DNA of 64,000 nt, from the NCBI RefSeq assembly GCF_014851395.1, contig NW_024041484.1, forward strand, positions 3,602,831-3,666,830, read 5' to 3'. The notes below the pieces were generated by a model. It was given only the letters and a program-made list of their open reading frames with translations, did no database searches and had not been told where the DNA came from. Every line of letters begins with the position of its first letter. Positions within the stretch are counted from its first letter, which is position 1. Both the position numbers and the translations under genes were made by a program. Shown one piece after another: positions 1 to 10,427 of this stretch. The DNA is from Micropterus salmoides. Its lineage: Eukaryota > Chordata > Actinopteri > Centrarchiformes > Centrarchidae.

Positions 1-1667
1 CCGGCTGGAAAAGTGTGCTACCCTGAGAGTTTACATTATGCAAGTTCTTTTCAACATCATAAAGCATTCGTCTGGCCTGCCTGAAGGAGCCAAGTATTGT
101 CCACCCAGTATTTAATAAAGCAATCCTGCAAACCCAGAGCAAGCTCCCTAAAATGTCCACCTGACTATGTCCATAACATCATGTTCCACCGCATGCCTCA
201 CCTGGACAGCAAAAGCAATAAAGGATTTGAACATTACCAGCAGAAAGAACTGGTCAAAAGAAAAAGGGAGGGGGCTGAAAGGTACGACGTTCGGCATGAG
301 CAACAAGCTCCCCAAAGAAATTACCTAAAGATGTAAAAAAAAAAATCAAAAAAAAAAAAATCACTGTACCCACTCTTCAAAGAACCCTGGAATAAGAGGC
401 GACCAGCTGCACTAGTCATGGGGAAACTGTACATCGAGGGCCAACTGTTGTGTCCCATTAAAGTTACACCCTGGCTTTTTCTGAAACTGGATGATCTAGG
501 ACTACATTTTGTGGATACAATTGTTCTCTCAACGTCCCGCAGTCACCCGCACTCCCTTTACTTTATGAACTGTTAGTTAATGAGACTTTAAAGCTCATGC
601 ACACTGGGAAAGTGTTGTCTCCTTACACACACATGCATTACTTAAAATTGCTATAGTACGGTGCAGCAACTGCAACTGCTGAAGCTTCACTTCCCTTCCA
701 CTAAATAGCCAAGATGGCGACCGTTAATTGTGAGGAGAGACTAGCATTCAAAACATTAAACTTTTTGGCTGCAGATAACTTTGGATTTTGTTAATTTATA
801 AATATAATCTATTAACATGTTGATTTTTGAAAGGATTCTTACTTTATAACATTTTCCCATGTCAACAATGTATGCGAGAAGAGTACTTCTCTACTTCATT
901 CCTGCACCATGGCGGACCGCAGCAAACACTCTAAAGTTTGGCTAAGATTCACTAAAAAAAGACAACGACACAGCAAAATGACACACCAGCAGTTAGGACA
1001 TTCGGTGCGAGGGAGGAAGCAGATCCAACACGGCGTGAATCGCCAGTGACGCCCCCAGATGCAGCTAACGCTAACAGTAGCAACGTCTCCTACTCAGGTA
1101 CAAAACACAAGTGAGCTGTCGTTCACCTTTTATACCGAAGGGAAATAAATTATGTCCACAAATGATTCCAATATTATTCTTTTCAGTACAGAAACTTTAG
1201 CCATGAAGGGGAAAACGAGCAAGGAGGAACTGGATGAATGTCACGAGCAGTGAACACAAACGGGTCGGAATCGCTCAAATTTAAGTGATACACAACCATA
1301 ATCATCTGGCAAGGTGCTGCGTTGGCCAAATAAAGACATGCATGTGAACATTCCTGGTGGGTTAGCAGGGATTCTGCTGTTTAGCTCACAATAAACGCAG
1401 TGGGAGATAAAATGGTCATGTGATGACTTTAGTGGTAAAATCCTTTCTCACAGTCGCATAAACCACTGTGCAGTGATGTGGTGTCGCATAAGCCTTCAAT
1501 CTCACACCAGACTTCCAGGATCATATTTCACCTGTAGCAACATGTCCACAGCTGCACAGCCCCTTGAATGCAGCCTTCTTATTTATCTTTATCTCTCCCT
1601 TTCCTTCACTTCATTTTATTTCCTTCATATGAAATTAGGCAAATTAATGTCTGGCAGTTCCACCTAC
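1..1667. other. tmbim4 last intron (partial), no coding exon seen
   Basis: This stretch follows tmbim4 exon 6 on the minus strand and should be intron. It holds A-rich runs near 340-360 and a degenerate BED-finger relic near 909-1000 (listed separately). No further tmbim4 exon or other gene could be read. Confidence 0.6.
909..1000 (+). pseudogene. hAT transposase BED-finger relic
   Basis: Starting at the ATG at 909 the translation reads MADRSKHSKVWLRFTKK, typical of the N-terminal BED zinc finger of ZBED/hAT transposases (W and F at the usual spacing). After one base shift, DNDTAK follows, again as in BED fingers; then comes a stop where the first Cys region should be. A short, broken fragment inside a tmbim4 intron. 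The frame reading is direct; family assignment is by remembered similarity. Confidence 0.5.
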
Positions 1668-4287
1668 CCTCATGAAGCTTGCAATGATGAGGATCCACAG
1701 GCAGGCGAACAGCCTGTAAGGACAGAACAGATCAGATATTAAACGTCTGACAGTGACTCCCTCTGGAGGGGGAATACAGCAGCTTTGATAATCAGCATTG
1801 AGCAGCAGCCCTGACAAACTCACCCTGCTCCCATTTTGCTGAAGTCTCTCTTGGACTGGAAGGTGTAGGCTGTAAGTCCAGCAAACACGGCACAGGTCAG
1901 GAACAAGGCTTGCAGTACAGTGGAGTATTCATAGAAGGTCACTGTGGAGAGAAAAGCTCTGCAGTCAGGACAGTCTGCCAACAGGCTCAAAGGATGGTGA
2001 CTGACAGACTCCATCAGAAGTTACTTACAAGCTGTGGCCACAGAAACTGCCTCCAGCAGAGTCTGAAAACAACACACAATTAGTTACACGCTAATCAGCT
2101 TATCAAATAACCAGTTACTGTAAAGTCACTGAGCAGCTAATCTAGCATCACAAAATTAAAATGGCAAATATGGAAATAAATGGAAGGAATAAATGTACAC
2201 TGTACTGTACTGTTATTTTCACTGACTAGCTAGTCTAAATGCAGAGGTGGATATTAATGAGTTACATTTACTCCGTTACCTGTACTGAAGTAATATCTTT
2301 GAGCAAATTGTACTTGGTTGGTGTAATTCTTATGCAGCATACTTTTTAATCTTGAGTATCTTGAAGAAAAATCTACTTTTACCCTGTTACATTATTTCCG
2401 CTACTTTTAATTATCATATATTATTATTATTAGAGTTTGGCTGTTCCTGAACCAGTTTTATTCTTTTTACATAGCTGTTTCTGTTTCAACCTACATATTG
2501 AATTTATGATCATCAGCGCCCGTTTGGTGTAACTGTTTAATCATCCATCTGACGATATGCCTACAACATCCCTGACTTTGTGCAAGTGTACCTAGATGAA
2601 TTGATACTGTTTTGAAGGCAAAGGGTGATTTGATATTTGATTTGATTTGATAAGTGATATTGATTTGATTTAAACAATTGGTGTACTAAATAGAGTTTAA
2701 TATTACTGTGATATTTTGTGATCACTCTTGAGATACAGACTGGGAATATTGGCCTGGTGAATATGTGGCAGGATATCTAACCAGGAGATGATGACTTGTC
2801 ACTTCTTTACATTTTCCTGAGGAAGACCATCTGTTGCTGTTATATCCCCATCAAATAAAAGATTTGGGGAAGCTGTATTTTTTTATTCATTTTATAAATT
2901 ATAAGTAATTTTGTCAGTAAATACTTTTTTACTCTACCCCAAATATTTTGATGACTACTTTTACTTCTACTTGAGCACTTGTTTTTGCAAAGCACTATTA
3001 CTTAGGATCTACCTTTTTCAGTCCCACTACCTGTGCTTTAGGGGTCTGCCAGTGGCGAGTACTGATCCTATACCAGTGTAAAGTGAATAAACTGTATTCC
3101 TCACTGTGAGGAAGAGACAGGGAATCATTCTATTATATGTGAGGCGACATCACACTGACTCAAACGTTGCTTGTGTTATGTTACATGTAGCAAAATGTTC
3201 GGTTCTACCGGCACACTGCTGATGCATCACGTAATATGCAGGTTATTGAATAGATGGGCCCCCTTGTCACCAACAATCGAGTTACTATCGGGTTGTTGCA
3301 TCCCTCCTTTTACTTGAGTGCAGTTTTTTGGCTACTCTACATACCTCCATCTCAACGTTAGGGTCCGTAACGGTGAGCCAGTGAGATAAAACACTTGAAA
3401 CAACTAAAGCTTACAAATATGAGCAGCAGGTAGAGGTTGACTGGATGTTGGTGTCTGTACACAGCCAGGGCCAGCAGAAGAACCAGAGAGCCCAGAGCCG
3501 AAACCAAAACCACAGCAGGACTGAGGAAGAAACCAGACCGTGGGTCAAACAACCGGTAAGTGTAGGTGTGCTTATGTACATCTTAGTAAGAAGGTAATCA
3601 GCCCTTCCTCACCTGGCATGGACAAACTCCTTGATAGTTGTAGAGAACATGAAGAGGGCAGAGGTGGCGGTGGTCAGGATGATCTGCAAGCTCAGGAGGG
3701 TGTACACCTTCCGCAGGAAGTCTGACCAACAAAGACAGCAGAGGACACACAGAATTACAGCAGCTGAACCTTTGGCTGGATGTGTAACGTTACGCTTTCC
3801 TGAACATGAAGGGGGGGGGGCGACTTGTGTGTTTGTGTGAGCAAAAACAAGTTTGCTTTAACGTGACAGCTAGCTATATAGTGCAGTCTCAACCAGGGCA
3901 GACAGGACAGGTTTGAGCCAGTACAAGCAGCTCGCTCAAGCCAAGGTAAACACATCAATGCTAACGACGTGTACAGTGTAATGGTTTAACTGTTAGCTTA
4001 AGTTAACGTTAAGTTCAAACCAGTGCTATCCAGCTAACACTGTGCTGGAAGCAGTAGGCAATGAATGGTTGTTAACAACAGCTATAATACCAACAGATCA
4101 ACGGCAGTGACCATTGTTTCCACAGTATTTAACGTTAACTGATTAGCGTTAACTGACGTGGCACGGTGCTGTCAACCACCGTGCTACTTTACTTACCCAT
4201 ACGGATCTGGATACTGGCTGTAGCGACATTTGTGCCATAGTTAAAGTCGTCTTCAATAGAGGACCTGGGGTATTTTTCACTACTCAT
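1668..4287 (-). CDS. tmbim4: tmbim4 (lifeguard 4 / Golgi anti-apoptotic protein), six exons, 3' end outside window
   Basis: Multi-pass membrane protein of the TMBIM/Bax-inhibitor family, which acts in Golgi and ER membranes on calcium leak and apoptosis. Exons on the minus strand: 4197-4287, 3613-3721, 3415-3520, 2029-2062, 1824-1941, 1668-1713. All have GT-AG borders, and the phases add to exactly 168 codons. The start encodes MSSEKYPRSSIEDDFNYG, close to the human N-terminus (PRSSIEDDFNYG). Later landmarks are FLRKVYTLLSLQ, ALGSLVLLLALAVYRHQHP, TLLEAVSVAT and AYTFQSKRDFSKMGAG, all matching family order. The family is about 235 aa, so roughly 70 C-terminal residues, with the acidic pore residues, are missing; no matching exon is visible in 1-1667, so it should lie left of the window. 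The head-to-head partner in human is IRAK3; here the b2m pair comes first. Confidence 0.95.
2245..3045. repeat. Teleost interspersed repeat (ACTTTTACTT-rich, hAT MITE-like)
   Basis: The left part (GAGGTGGATATTAATGAG, then TACATTTACTCCGTTACCTG) and the right part (CTTTTACTTCTACTTGAG) match the common fish repeat built of alternating TACTTTTACTT/AAGTA motifs. It lies in tmbim4 intron 3. Similar pieces recur at 33983-34969 and 52690-52805. Borders are approximate and the family call is from memory. Confidence 0.5.
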
Positions 4288-6367
4288 CTTGTCACTCTAA
4301 CGCTTTCTCAGCTGGGTAAATAAAGGCAGTCGCTGTGGAACCTGGAAAACACGGAAGTGTTGGCGTTTATAAGGCTGCGTACGTTATCCACAGCTGGGAG
4401 ACCTGTCTTCTTCTTTTAGAGCTTCAGTGGCGGTTGGCAAACAACGAGCTGGTGCATTACCGCCACCAACTGGTATGGAGTGTGTTACATAAATCGAAAA
4501 CAAGTTTTAAGAAACGCATATCATTTCAATATTTGTTTTTCTTAGATTCTCAAAAGTTTTTTTTCAATAATTCATCTTTAATGAATATGTTCAATAGACA
4601 ATGCTGAGAATATACTTCTACTATATTCTACTATATACTTATACTACTGTCTTTGGCTGGGAACGTAATAAAGAAACTAAAAAACAGAAACAAGTTTAGA
4701 CATCAAATGCAATTCACTAATTTACAGTCCTTACAGTGCATGATTTATTAGTTGTTTTACACTGAGACATAGAAAGCATGAGGACATCTGCTGGTTTATC
4801 GGTGTAGCTATATGAAACGTAGGTTCAAAGATAATGTTATTTAGCTGTTCTCATAATTTGCTAAATTCAGTCATTTCAAGATTACAATGCAGGTCTGTTT
4901 TCAGGTTTTCTGAAACAAAACTGTTAGAACATAGAACATGATTCATTTACATTATCCTTGAGTATTTTACAGGATCAAATATGTGTGTGCGCATGTCAAC
5001 ATAGCATGTGGGGAGAAAACAACCTCCTTCTGAAATAAACAATGCACAGCTCTTCTTTAAGGATTGTAAAAAAAAACAAAAAAACAAACATTCAGGCTCT
5101 ACCATTCAGGGTGACTCAGTGACACATGACTAAGACACGTGGCACCTATAAGGAGCCAATGAAAATGCCACCATTGTTCCAAAACAGTGCCTGCCATGCC
5201 AAGAGAGCTTTTTCATGGTATTCTGAATTCCAATGTCAGAATTACTTTTTTTCTTTAACAGATGCTATACTGATTGGGTCTCAATTTAATATCATTCTAG
5301 TTATTTATAGAAGTCTGTCTTTCCAGATAATGTACTGGATTGGTTCGTTTGTGAACAATTTCGTTCACCATCTTGGCAATGCTAATCTTTGTCAGTGCCT
5401 GCACATTTACAGATGTGACTGTCATTAAAGTATTCTGACTGACTCACACTTTGGCAGGGGAAATCCAAAATCATAAAAACATTACACATTAAGAAAGCGG
5501 GCGATAACAACATACTCAAAGCAACATGCTCTGTGTTGAGCTGAGCTCTAATGTCTCTAAAGAAATGCCTCTAACCAGTTTGCCCCACGCCTAATCAAGT
5601 ATCTGGAGCCCTTACACTTCTTTCACCCGTTCATATGTGTCATTTAAGGTCAGTGAGGGCTCAGTGAGTAAGGCTTAGCATAGCCTGTTGATCAGGGCCC
5701 AGAGTTGGCTACTTGTGCTGTGTTTAGGATGCCGACCAGAAAAATGTGGTCTTTTATGTGGTCTTTAGCTGTTATCAAAAGACAATATGATATGATTATA
5801 ATTTAATTTTTCAATTTTTGAACACACACACACACAAAAGGACAGTGGAAACTTACAAAGACAAAACAAATACAAATAAAACCGACATTAAAAATAAATA
5901 AAATGTAGAAAAATACATAATAATTAAGAGAAAGAATATCTGAATTATTTTCCAAATGCTCAAGAACACCACGACTTGACTTAGTTACAACATAGGCAAA
6001 CATATGAACAACAAAAAAGAAAGCATTGTAAATACACAATACAATTGGATTACTGGAAGAAGAGGAGGCAAAAAAGATTGGAAGATGTGAAGAAATAAAG
6101 AAAATTGAGGATGGAAAGAAGGAACAAAGAAAGTAAAGAAGACGAGGGAATAAATAAGGGAACAAAGAGATTCTTAAACTGTGGGATTGAATATATGATA
6201 CACTCTTCCTGTCATGTGGTTGTGGCTGTTAGATTGCCCTGTTGTTAGCATTAGTACACAAAAAAAGCTAAAAGAAAAACACAGTTTCTCTGCAGTCTTA
6301 TGAAGGTAGCAAATGTGGGTCTTCAGGGAGTTTCCACAAACCTTCCCTGTCCACAATGGAACAAACC
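4288..6367. other. Intergenic space between tmbim4 and b2m-1
   Basis: About 2.1 kb between two divergently transcribed genes. Near the right end, 6054-6170 is a strongly purine-rich tract on the plus strand (A/G with scattered T and C). A short CA repeat lies at 5822-5836. No gene is visible. Confidence 0.6.
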
Positions 6368-6384
6368 TCTTTGGCCAAATTCTA

Positions 6385-6417
6385 CCTAGTAACAGAGTGA
6401 TGGAAATAAACAATTGG
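6385..6417 (+). promoter_or_regulatory. X1 box plus Y box (RFX/NF-Y module) of b2m-1
   Basis: CCTAGTAACAG at 6385-6395 fits the RFX-bound X1 box of MHC class I/B2M promoters. ATTGG at 6413-6417 is a reverse CCAAT (Y box, NF-Y). The spacing of 17 nt is the same as in b2m-2. The site is about 150-180 bases upstream of the start codon. By knowledge of the family this would recruit CIITA/NLRC5; binding here is inferred. Confidence 0.75.
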
Positions 6418-6472
6418 CTGGTGTCATGTGAAGGGCAGTCTCACAGCACTTTATTTATCTGTGCTGCTCTAT

Positions 6473-6483
6473 ACTTTCACTTT
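6473..6483 (+). promoter_or_regulatory. ISRE/IRF-like site of b2m-1
   Basis: ACTTTCACTTT approximates the interferon-stimulated response element core (TTTCNNTTTC). It lies between the Y box and the start codon, 85-95 bases upstream of ATG. It fits interferon induction of b2m but is one base off the full core. Confidence 0.5.
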
Positions 6484-6567
6484 ACTTTACCCTCAGAAGG
6501 CATCGTGCGCAGCAGGATTCTTTGTCATTTGAGTTTCTGTCAACTACAAAAGAAGAATTGATCAAAC

Positions 6568-8210
6568 ATGAGGATTCTTTTGTGCCTAGCAGCTCTCACA
6601 GCTGTCTGCTTTGCTCAGGACGCCAAACACAGTAAGTATTTTCTGGTCTACCTGCTGTACCTTTACTGAAGAACTGAAGAATATCACAAACTGTGTCTGA
6701 AAGTAAAATTGCCTTTTACCTTGAATGCAAGTAAACTACATCACAGATGAATTTGTTTTGATATCCAACACAAAGACAAGAAAACGAGGCAACACAAGGC
6801 AGGCAATAAGGGTGTAGGCCTACATCTTTAAAAAGCTGCTTATGATCTGTTAGAAAGCCAGAGAGGCTGATGTGAGAGTTGATGTAAGAATCAAATGGAA
6901 AAGAGAAAGGTTACACATATTTTTTATTCGGTGGAATTCCCCTCAACAATCTGGATTTACTTTCGATTTCCTGTAAATCCAATCTGTTGCAACAGCACCC
7001 TCCACTGCTTCAGAACACACAGATGCTGGTGGAGTTCTCAATGAAATAAATCCCTCCAATGAGGTTACTAATAAAAACACAACATGTGTTTTGTGAAGGA
7101 GGGTAAGACTGTGAAGCATTTCTTCCAGTGCTCTGGGGGTTCACTTGAGTTGAGGTGACGGTGAAGACCATAGCAGATGCTTCGTTCACAGTATAGAAGC
7201 ACTGTCATGTTTCCCCTCTTTTCACTTAAGTTATTGCCTCTAAATTCTTTATTAAACAGTTTGAGGTGATGCAGTGTGTGCTTTATAGAAGAAAAACAAT
7301 CAATAATTCGATGTAATTTTCTGTTTGTCTTTCCATACCACCAACAACCTAAAGGATTTCAGAGCGGAGTGCTTTTAGTTTTAATGTAAAAATGGCGCTC
7401 ATACAAATACTGGGGAGTGTTTTCATATTGCAGGTAAATGGCATACTGTGTGGTTCATTGGTGGATTGACATCATTTCCTTCTTGTTGTTGCCGCCTCTA
7501 GCTCCTCCCAAGGTCCAGGTTTACAGCCGAAACCCAGGAGAGTATGGGAAGGAAAACGTCCTGATTTGCCATGTGAGTGGCTTCCACCCCCCTGACATCA
7601 CAATCCAGCTTCTGAAGGATGGAGTGGAACTCCCTGGCGCAAGGCAGACCGACCTGGCCTTCAAACAGGATTGGCGCTTCCATCTGACCAAGAATGTGGA
7701 CTTCACGCCAGTGAACGGGGATAAGTTCGTCTGCAAGGTCACTCACGGGGATAAGACTAATGATTATGTGTGGGGTAAGTCAGGATCAGCCCAAATGTGT
7801 GTTTAATGTTCTCATAACCAAGAAGTGGTTTATCAGCAGCCAGCAAAGTAAACAATAAAAAGAGACATTAGGAAGAAACAACGCAGGTCAAAACATTCAG
7901 AGAGCACATACCTTTGACAAAGCTGAAAAGTCCATGTTAATGTTATTTTATTAATAGAGGTTTTTCTTTTAAATTTGATATGCATGTTGATGCAGGTTTG
8001 TAGCAAAATACACAGCGGTATATAATTATAGAAATCGAAAATAAATCAAGTTAGTTGTACTTGATAAACTAAATATCCAAAAATTCAAGACACAAAATAT
8101 ATTCAATGTAAAGCATTAGTGGCAATGGTTGCTTCACCAGCTTTTATGGGATGGATAAAAAAACATTTATGTGTTTCTTCTTTTTTTTTTTTACAGAGCC
8201 AAACATGTAA
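6568..8210 (+). CDS. b2m: Beta-2-microglobulin, copy 1 (116 aa)
   Basis: Light chain of MHC class I molecules, secreted and bound non-covalently to class I heavy chains at the cell surface. Exons: 6568-6631, 7502-7774, 8197-8210. Phases join to 117 codons including the stop. Exon 1 encodes a signal peptide (MRILLCLAALTAVCFAQDAKH). Exon 2 is one Ig C1-set domain starting PPKVQVYSRNPGEYGK, with the disulfide pair C44 (ICHVSGFHPP) and C99 (FVCKVTH), and the conserved Trp at W79. Exon 3 adds only EPNM and the stop. Length, exon layout and motifs are those of vertebrate B2M. The exon-2 product is about 60% identical to b2m-2 by hand alignment. Possible polyadenylation signals are at 8341 and 8661. 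Confidence 0.96.
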
Positions 8211-8340
8211 CTCAGCTTGTCAGCTACTGCAGCGTACATTCATCATGTCTTCAATCAACAGGATCAGATTCTCCCGACTTCTGACTTCTGACTTTTCTTC
8301 TCATAAACCAAATGTCAACACCATATTAAGGGAACTTAAA

Positions 8341-8666
8341 AATAAATTTTCATTTACTATGTTAATATAAGAAAGTGCGCGGGCTGCAGGTCTTTGAGAC
8401 ATTTGTATTTAGCATTTCGCTTGTGTGTTAGGTAGATTGTTTGCAACTTATTTTCCAGCCTTTTATACTGAAAAGTGTATGATTTAATTGAATTGTTTCT
8501 GTTTGTTTCTGTACACAAACTGTTATTTTTTTAGTTTTAATGACAATCGATTTCTTTTACCTGAATGAGGCAATCAAATTGTAATTGGTCAAATCAATAA
8601 TACGTGAATGGGGTGTGCTTTCTTGATTTGTTATTTAAGATTATTTGTTAACACCCATTAAATAAA
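8341..8666 (+). terminator. Candidate polyadenylation signals of b2m-1
   Basis: AATAAA occurs at 8341-8346 and 8661-8666, 131 and about 450 bases after the stop. The sequence alone does not show which is used. Confidence 0.4.
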
Positions 8667-9133
8667 TGCCTCTTGAAAAATCTTCAGTCTTTTTTTAAAC
8701 AACCTTCCTTATTCCAGGGATATTGATCAATATGTTTGCTTTTTGACTTTATGAAGCCAATGGTAACTTCAGGTGGACAAAGAAGGAACTCAATATAATG
8801 TGTAGACATTTAACCCATACATACTGTTCATATTCTATACATTCACAGTATGAAAGACTAAAGAATACCTTCAAGTGGAACACAGATGAATTTAGAATGC
8901 ATAAATCTGCCATTAATAAATGGGTGATTAATCCTTAATGTTTCAGAGAGTATGGAGAATGTCTTTTTACACCACTCTTATGGAGAAAAAACATCTATCA
9001 CACAACATGTCCTGTTTTACCTAAGATATGAAAACATAACAGCCATAATGGGTTTTTTTTTATTTAAATATATTTGATAGAAAAATTGTGGGACTGTGGG
9101 GTGATTGTTTTATAACTATTTATAACCACTACA

Positions 9134-9165
<32 letters not shown>

Positions 9166-10160
9166 GTTAGGCCTATATACTGTAATTGATGAGTAATTTA
9201 GCTTTAATTAACAACCAACATAACCAAATTGCTTATCCCAAACTACCTTGTGAGACCGGATCAGCGACCTCTTGGACAGTACGTATGCTACCGTAACCTC
9301 AGTCACTGCATTGGCAGCTCAGGTACCTTTATAGTCTTGTGACTTTGGGTCACTTTAGAAAAGTCATCAAATATCGGGCCAAAAGAATGGCAGTTGTGTT
9401 TTCACTCTTGTGAAATGTCAAAACGGGTCAAGGTTGACCCAAACAGTATGTAAGGGTTGAGTCAGGCACTCACAAGTTGACTTTTGAGTTTAGGGCTCCA
9501 CTTGAGACACACTTGACCTGCATTGTGCATACGGTGGTCTTCACTGGGCAGTCTAAAGCTAAAAGTCATGTGTAAATCACTATTCCACTGACTGACTGAT
9601 CTGTGCCTCACTGTACTACGTCATGCTGTTTTATCACTAGAAACAAGTCACTTAGTAGGTATAGGCTACACATAACTGAAATAAAATGACTTTCCTCAGT
9701 GTTGTATTCTGTTTCATAACACTTTCACACTGAACCCAGATCAGTGACTTCGCTGAAAGAGGAGCCACTGAGTATCACAGTTTCATTATCATGGCGGCAG
9801 TTTCAGCGGCAGTCTTTGTCCATAACTCTAATGTAATTTTAAGAACTAGCTGCTTAAAAAAGTGGAACAGGTGTTATTTAGGTGAATATGACTCAGAATA
9901 AATTGAGATGTTGTTGTGTGTCTGTTGAATATGTTAATTTGTCTGTCAACACACTGTAAACACAGGGTGTCTGTCTGTCCGTCCATCTAGCCTATCTAAA
10001 GTAAGTAAGGCTATCCAATGTAATTAGTATTTCTGTGAGGAATAACAGATAGTAGGCTACTAATGAACCATAAAAGTTACGAACAAAGTTCCAACAACTC
10101 GCAGGCAGCTAGACATTGTTTTGATTGTTTGATGAAACTGCGCAACACAGTTCAAAATGT
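8667..10160. other. Spacer between the two b2m genes
   Basis: AT-rich intergenic DNA with a (TA)n microsatellite at about 9139-9166. No open gene, RNA gene or clear transposon was recognised. Confidence 0.6.
9139..9166. repeat. (TA)n microsatellite
   Basis: An uninterrupted run of alternating T and A of about 28 bases. Confidence 0.9.
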
Positions 10161-10174
10161 CGGAATTAATTCTA

Positions 10175-10207
10175 CCTAGCAACAGTTCCTCTTGATTTTT
10201 CTATTGG
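10175..10207 (+). promoter_or_regulatory. X1 box plus Y box (RFX/NF-Y module) of b2m-2
   Basis: CCTAGCAACAG at 10175-10185 is a near-canonical X1 box; ATTGG at 10203-10207 is a Y box. The 17-nt spacing equals that of b2m-1, and both X1 boxes are preceded by AATTCTA. A GC box (GGGGGGGCGGGG, about 10264-10275) follows. Confidence 0.78.
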
Positions 10208-10332
10208 TGGAATTACGGGACATTACGTCGAAATCATAGAAAAGTCTATGGTCGAAGCCCGTTTGGGGGGGCGGGGTTATAGCCTCGTTGTTTTTTGCCG
10301 TTTACCAGCAGGCACGGACGGAAAAGACATTT

Positions 10333-10343
10333 ACTTTCGATTT
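10333..10343 (+). promoter_or_regulatory. ISRE/IRF-like site of b2m-2
   Basis: ACTTTCGATTT resembles the b2m-1 site (ACTTTCACTTT) and the ISRE core, about 90 bases before the start codon. The match is imperfect, so this is weaker than the X1/Y call. Confidence 0.35.
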
Positions 10344-10427
10344 GGATAGCGGGACAGTCTCTCATATTTAGACAAATAGGACAAGAAATTTTCAAGTGTA
10401 CACGAAAGAGATACTAAACAAGGTATT

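Noticed and set aside
1714..1823. Possible continuation of tmbim4 exon 6 or 5 through the short intron
   Set aside because: Clear GT (minus 1818-1823) and AG (1714-1715) borders and phase agreement support a real 110-base intron.
5803..6165. 120-codon minus-strand frame (F- and S-rich)
   Set aside because: Translation of a purine-rich low-complexity tract.
9139..9166. Short tandem repeats as a possible CRISPR-like array
   Set aside because: Simple TA microsatellite in a vertebrate genome; no spacer-repeat structure anywhere in the window.
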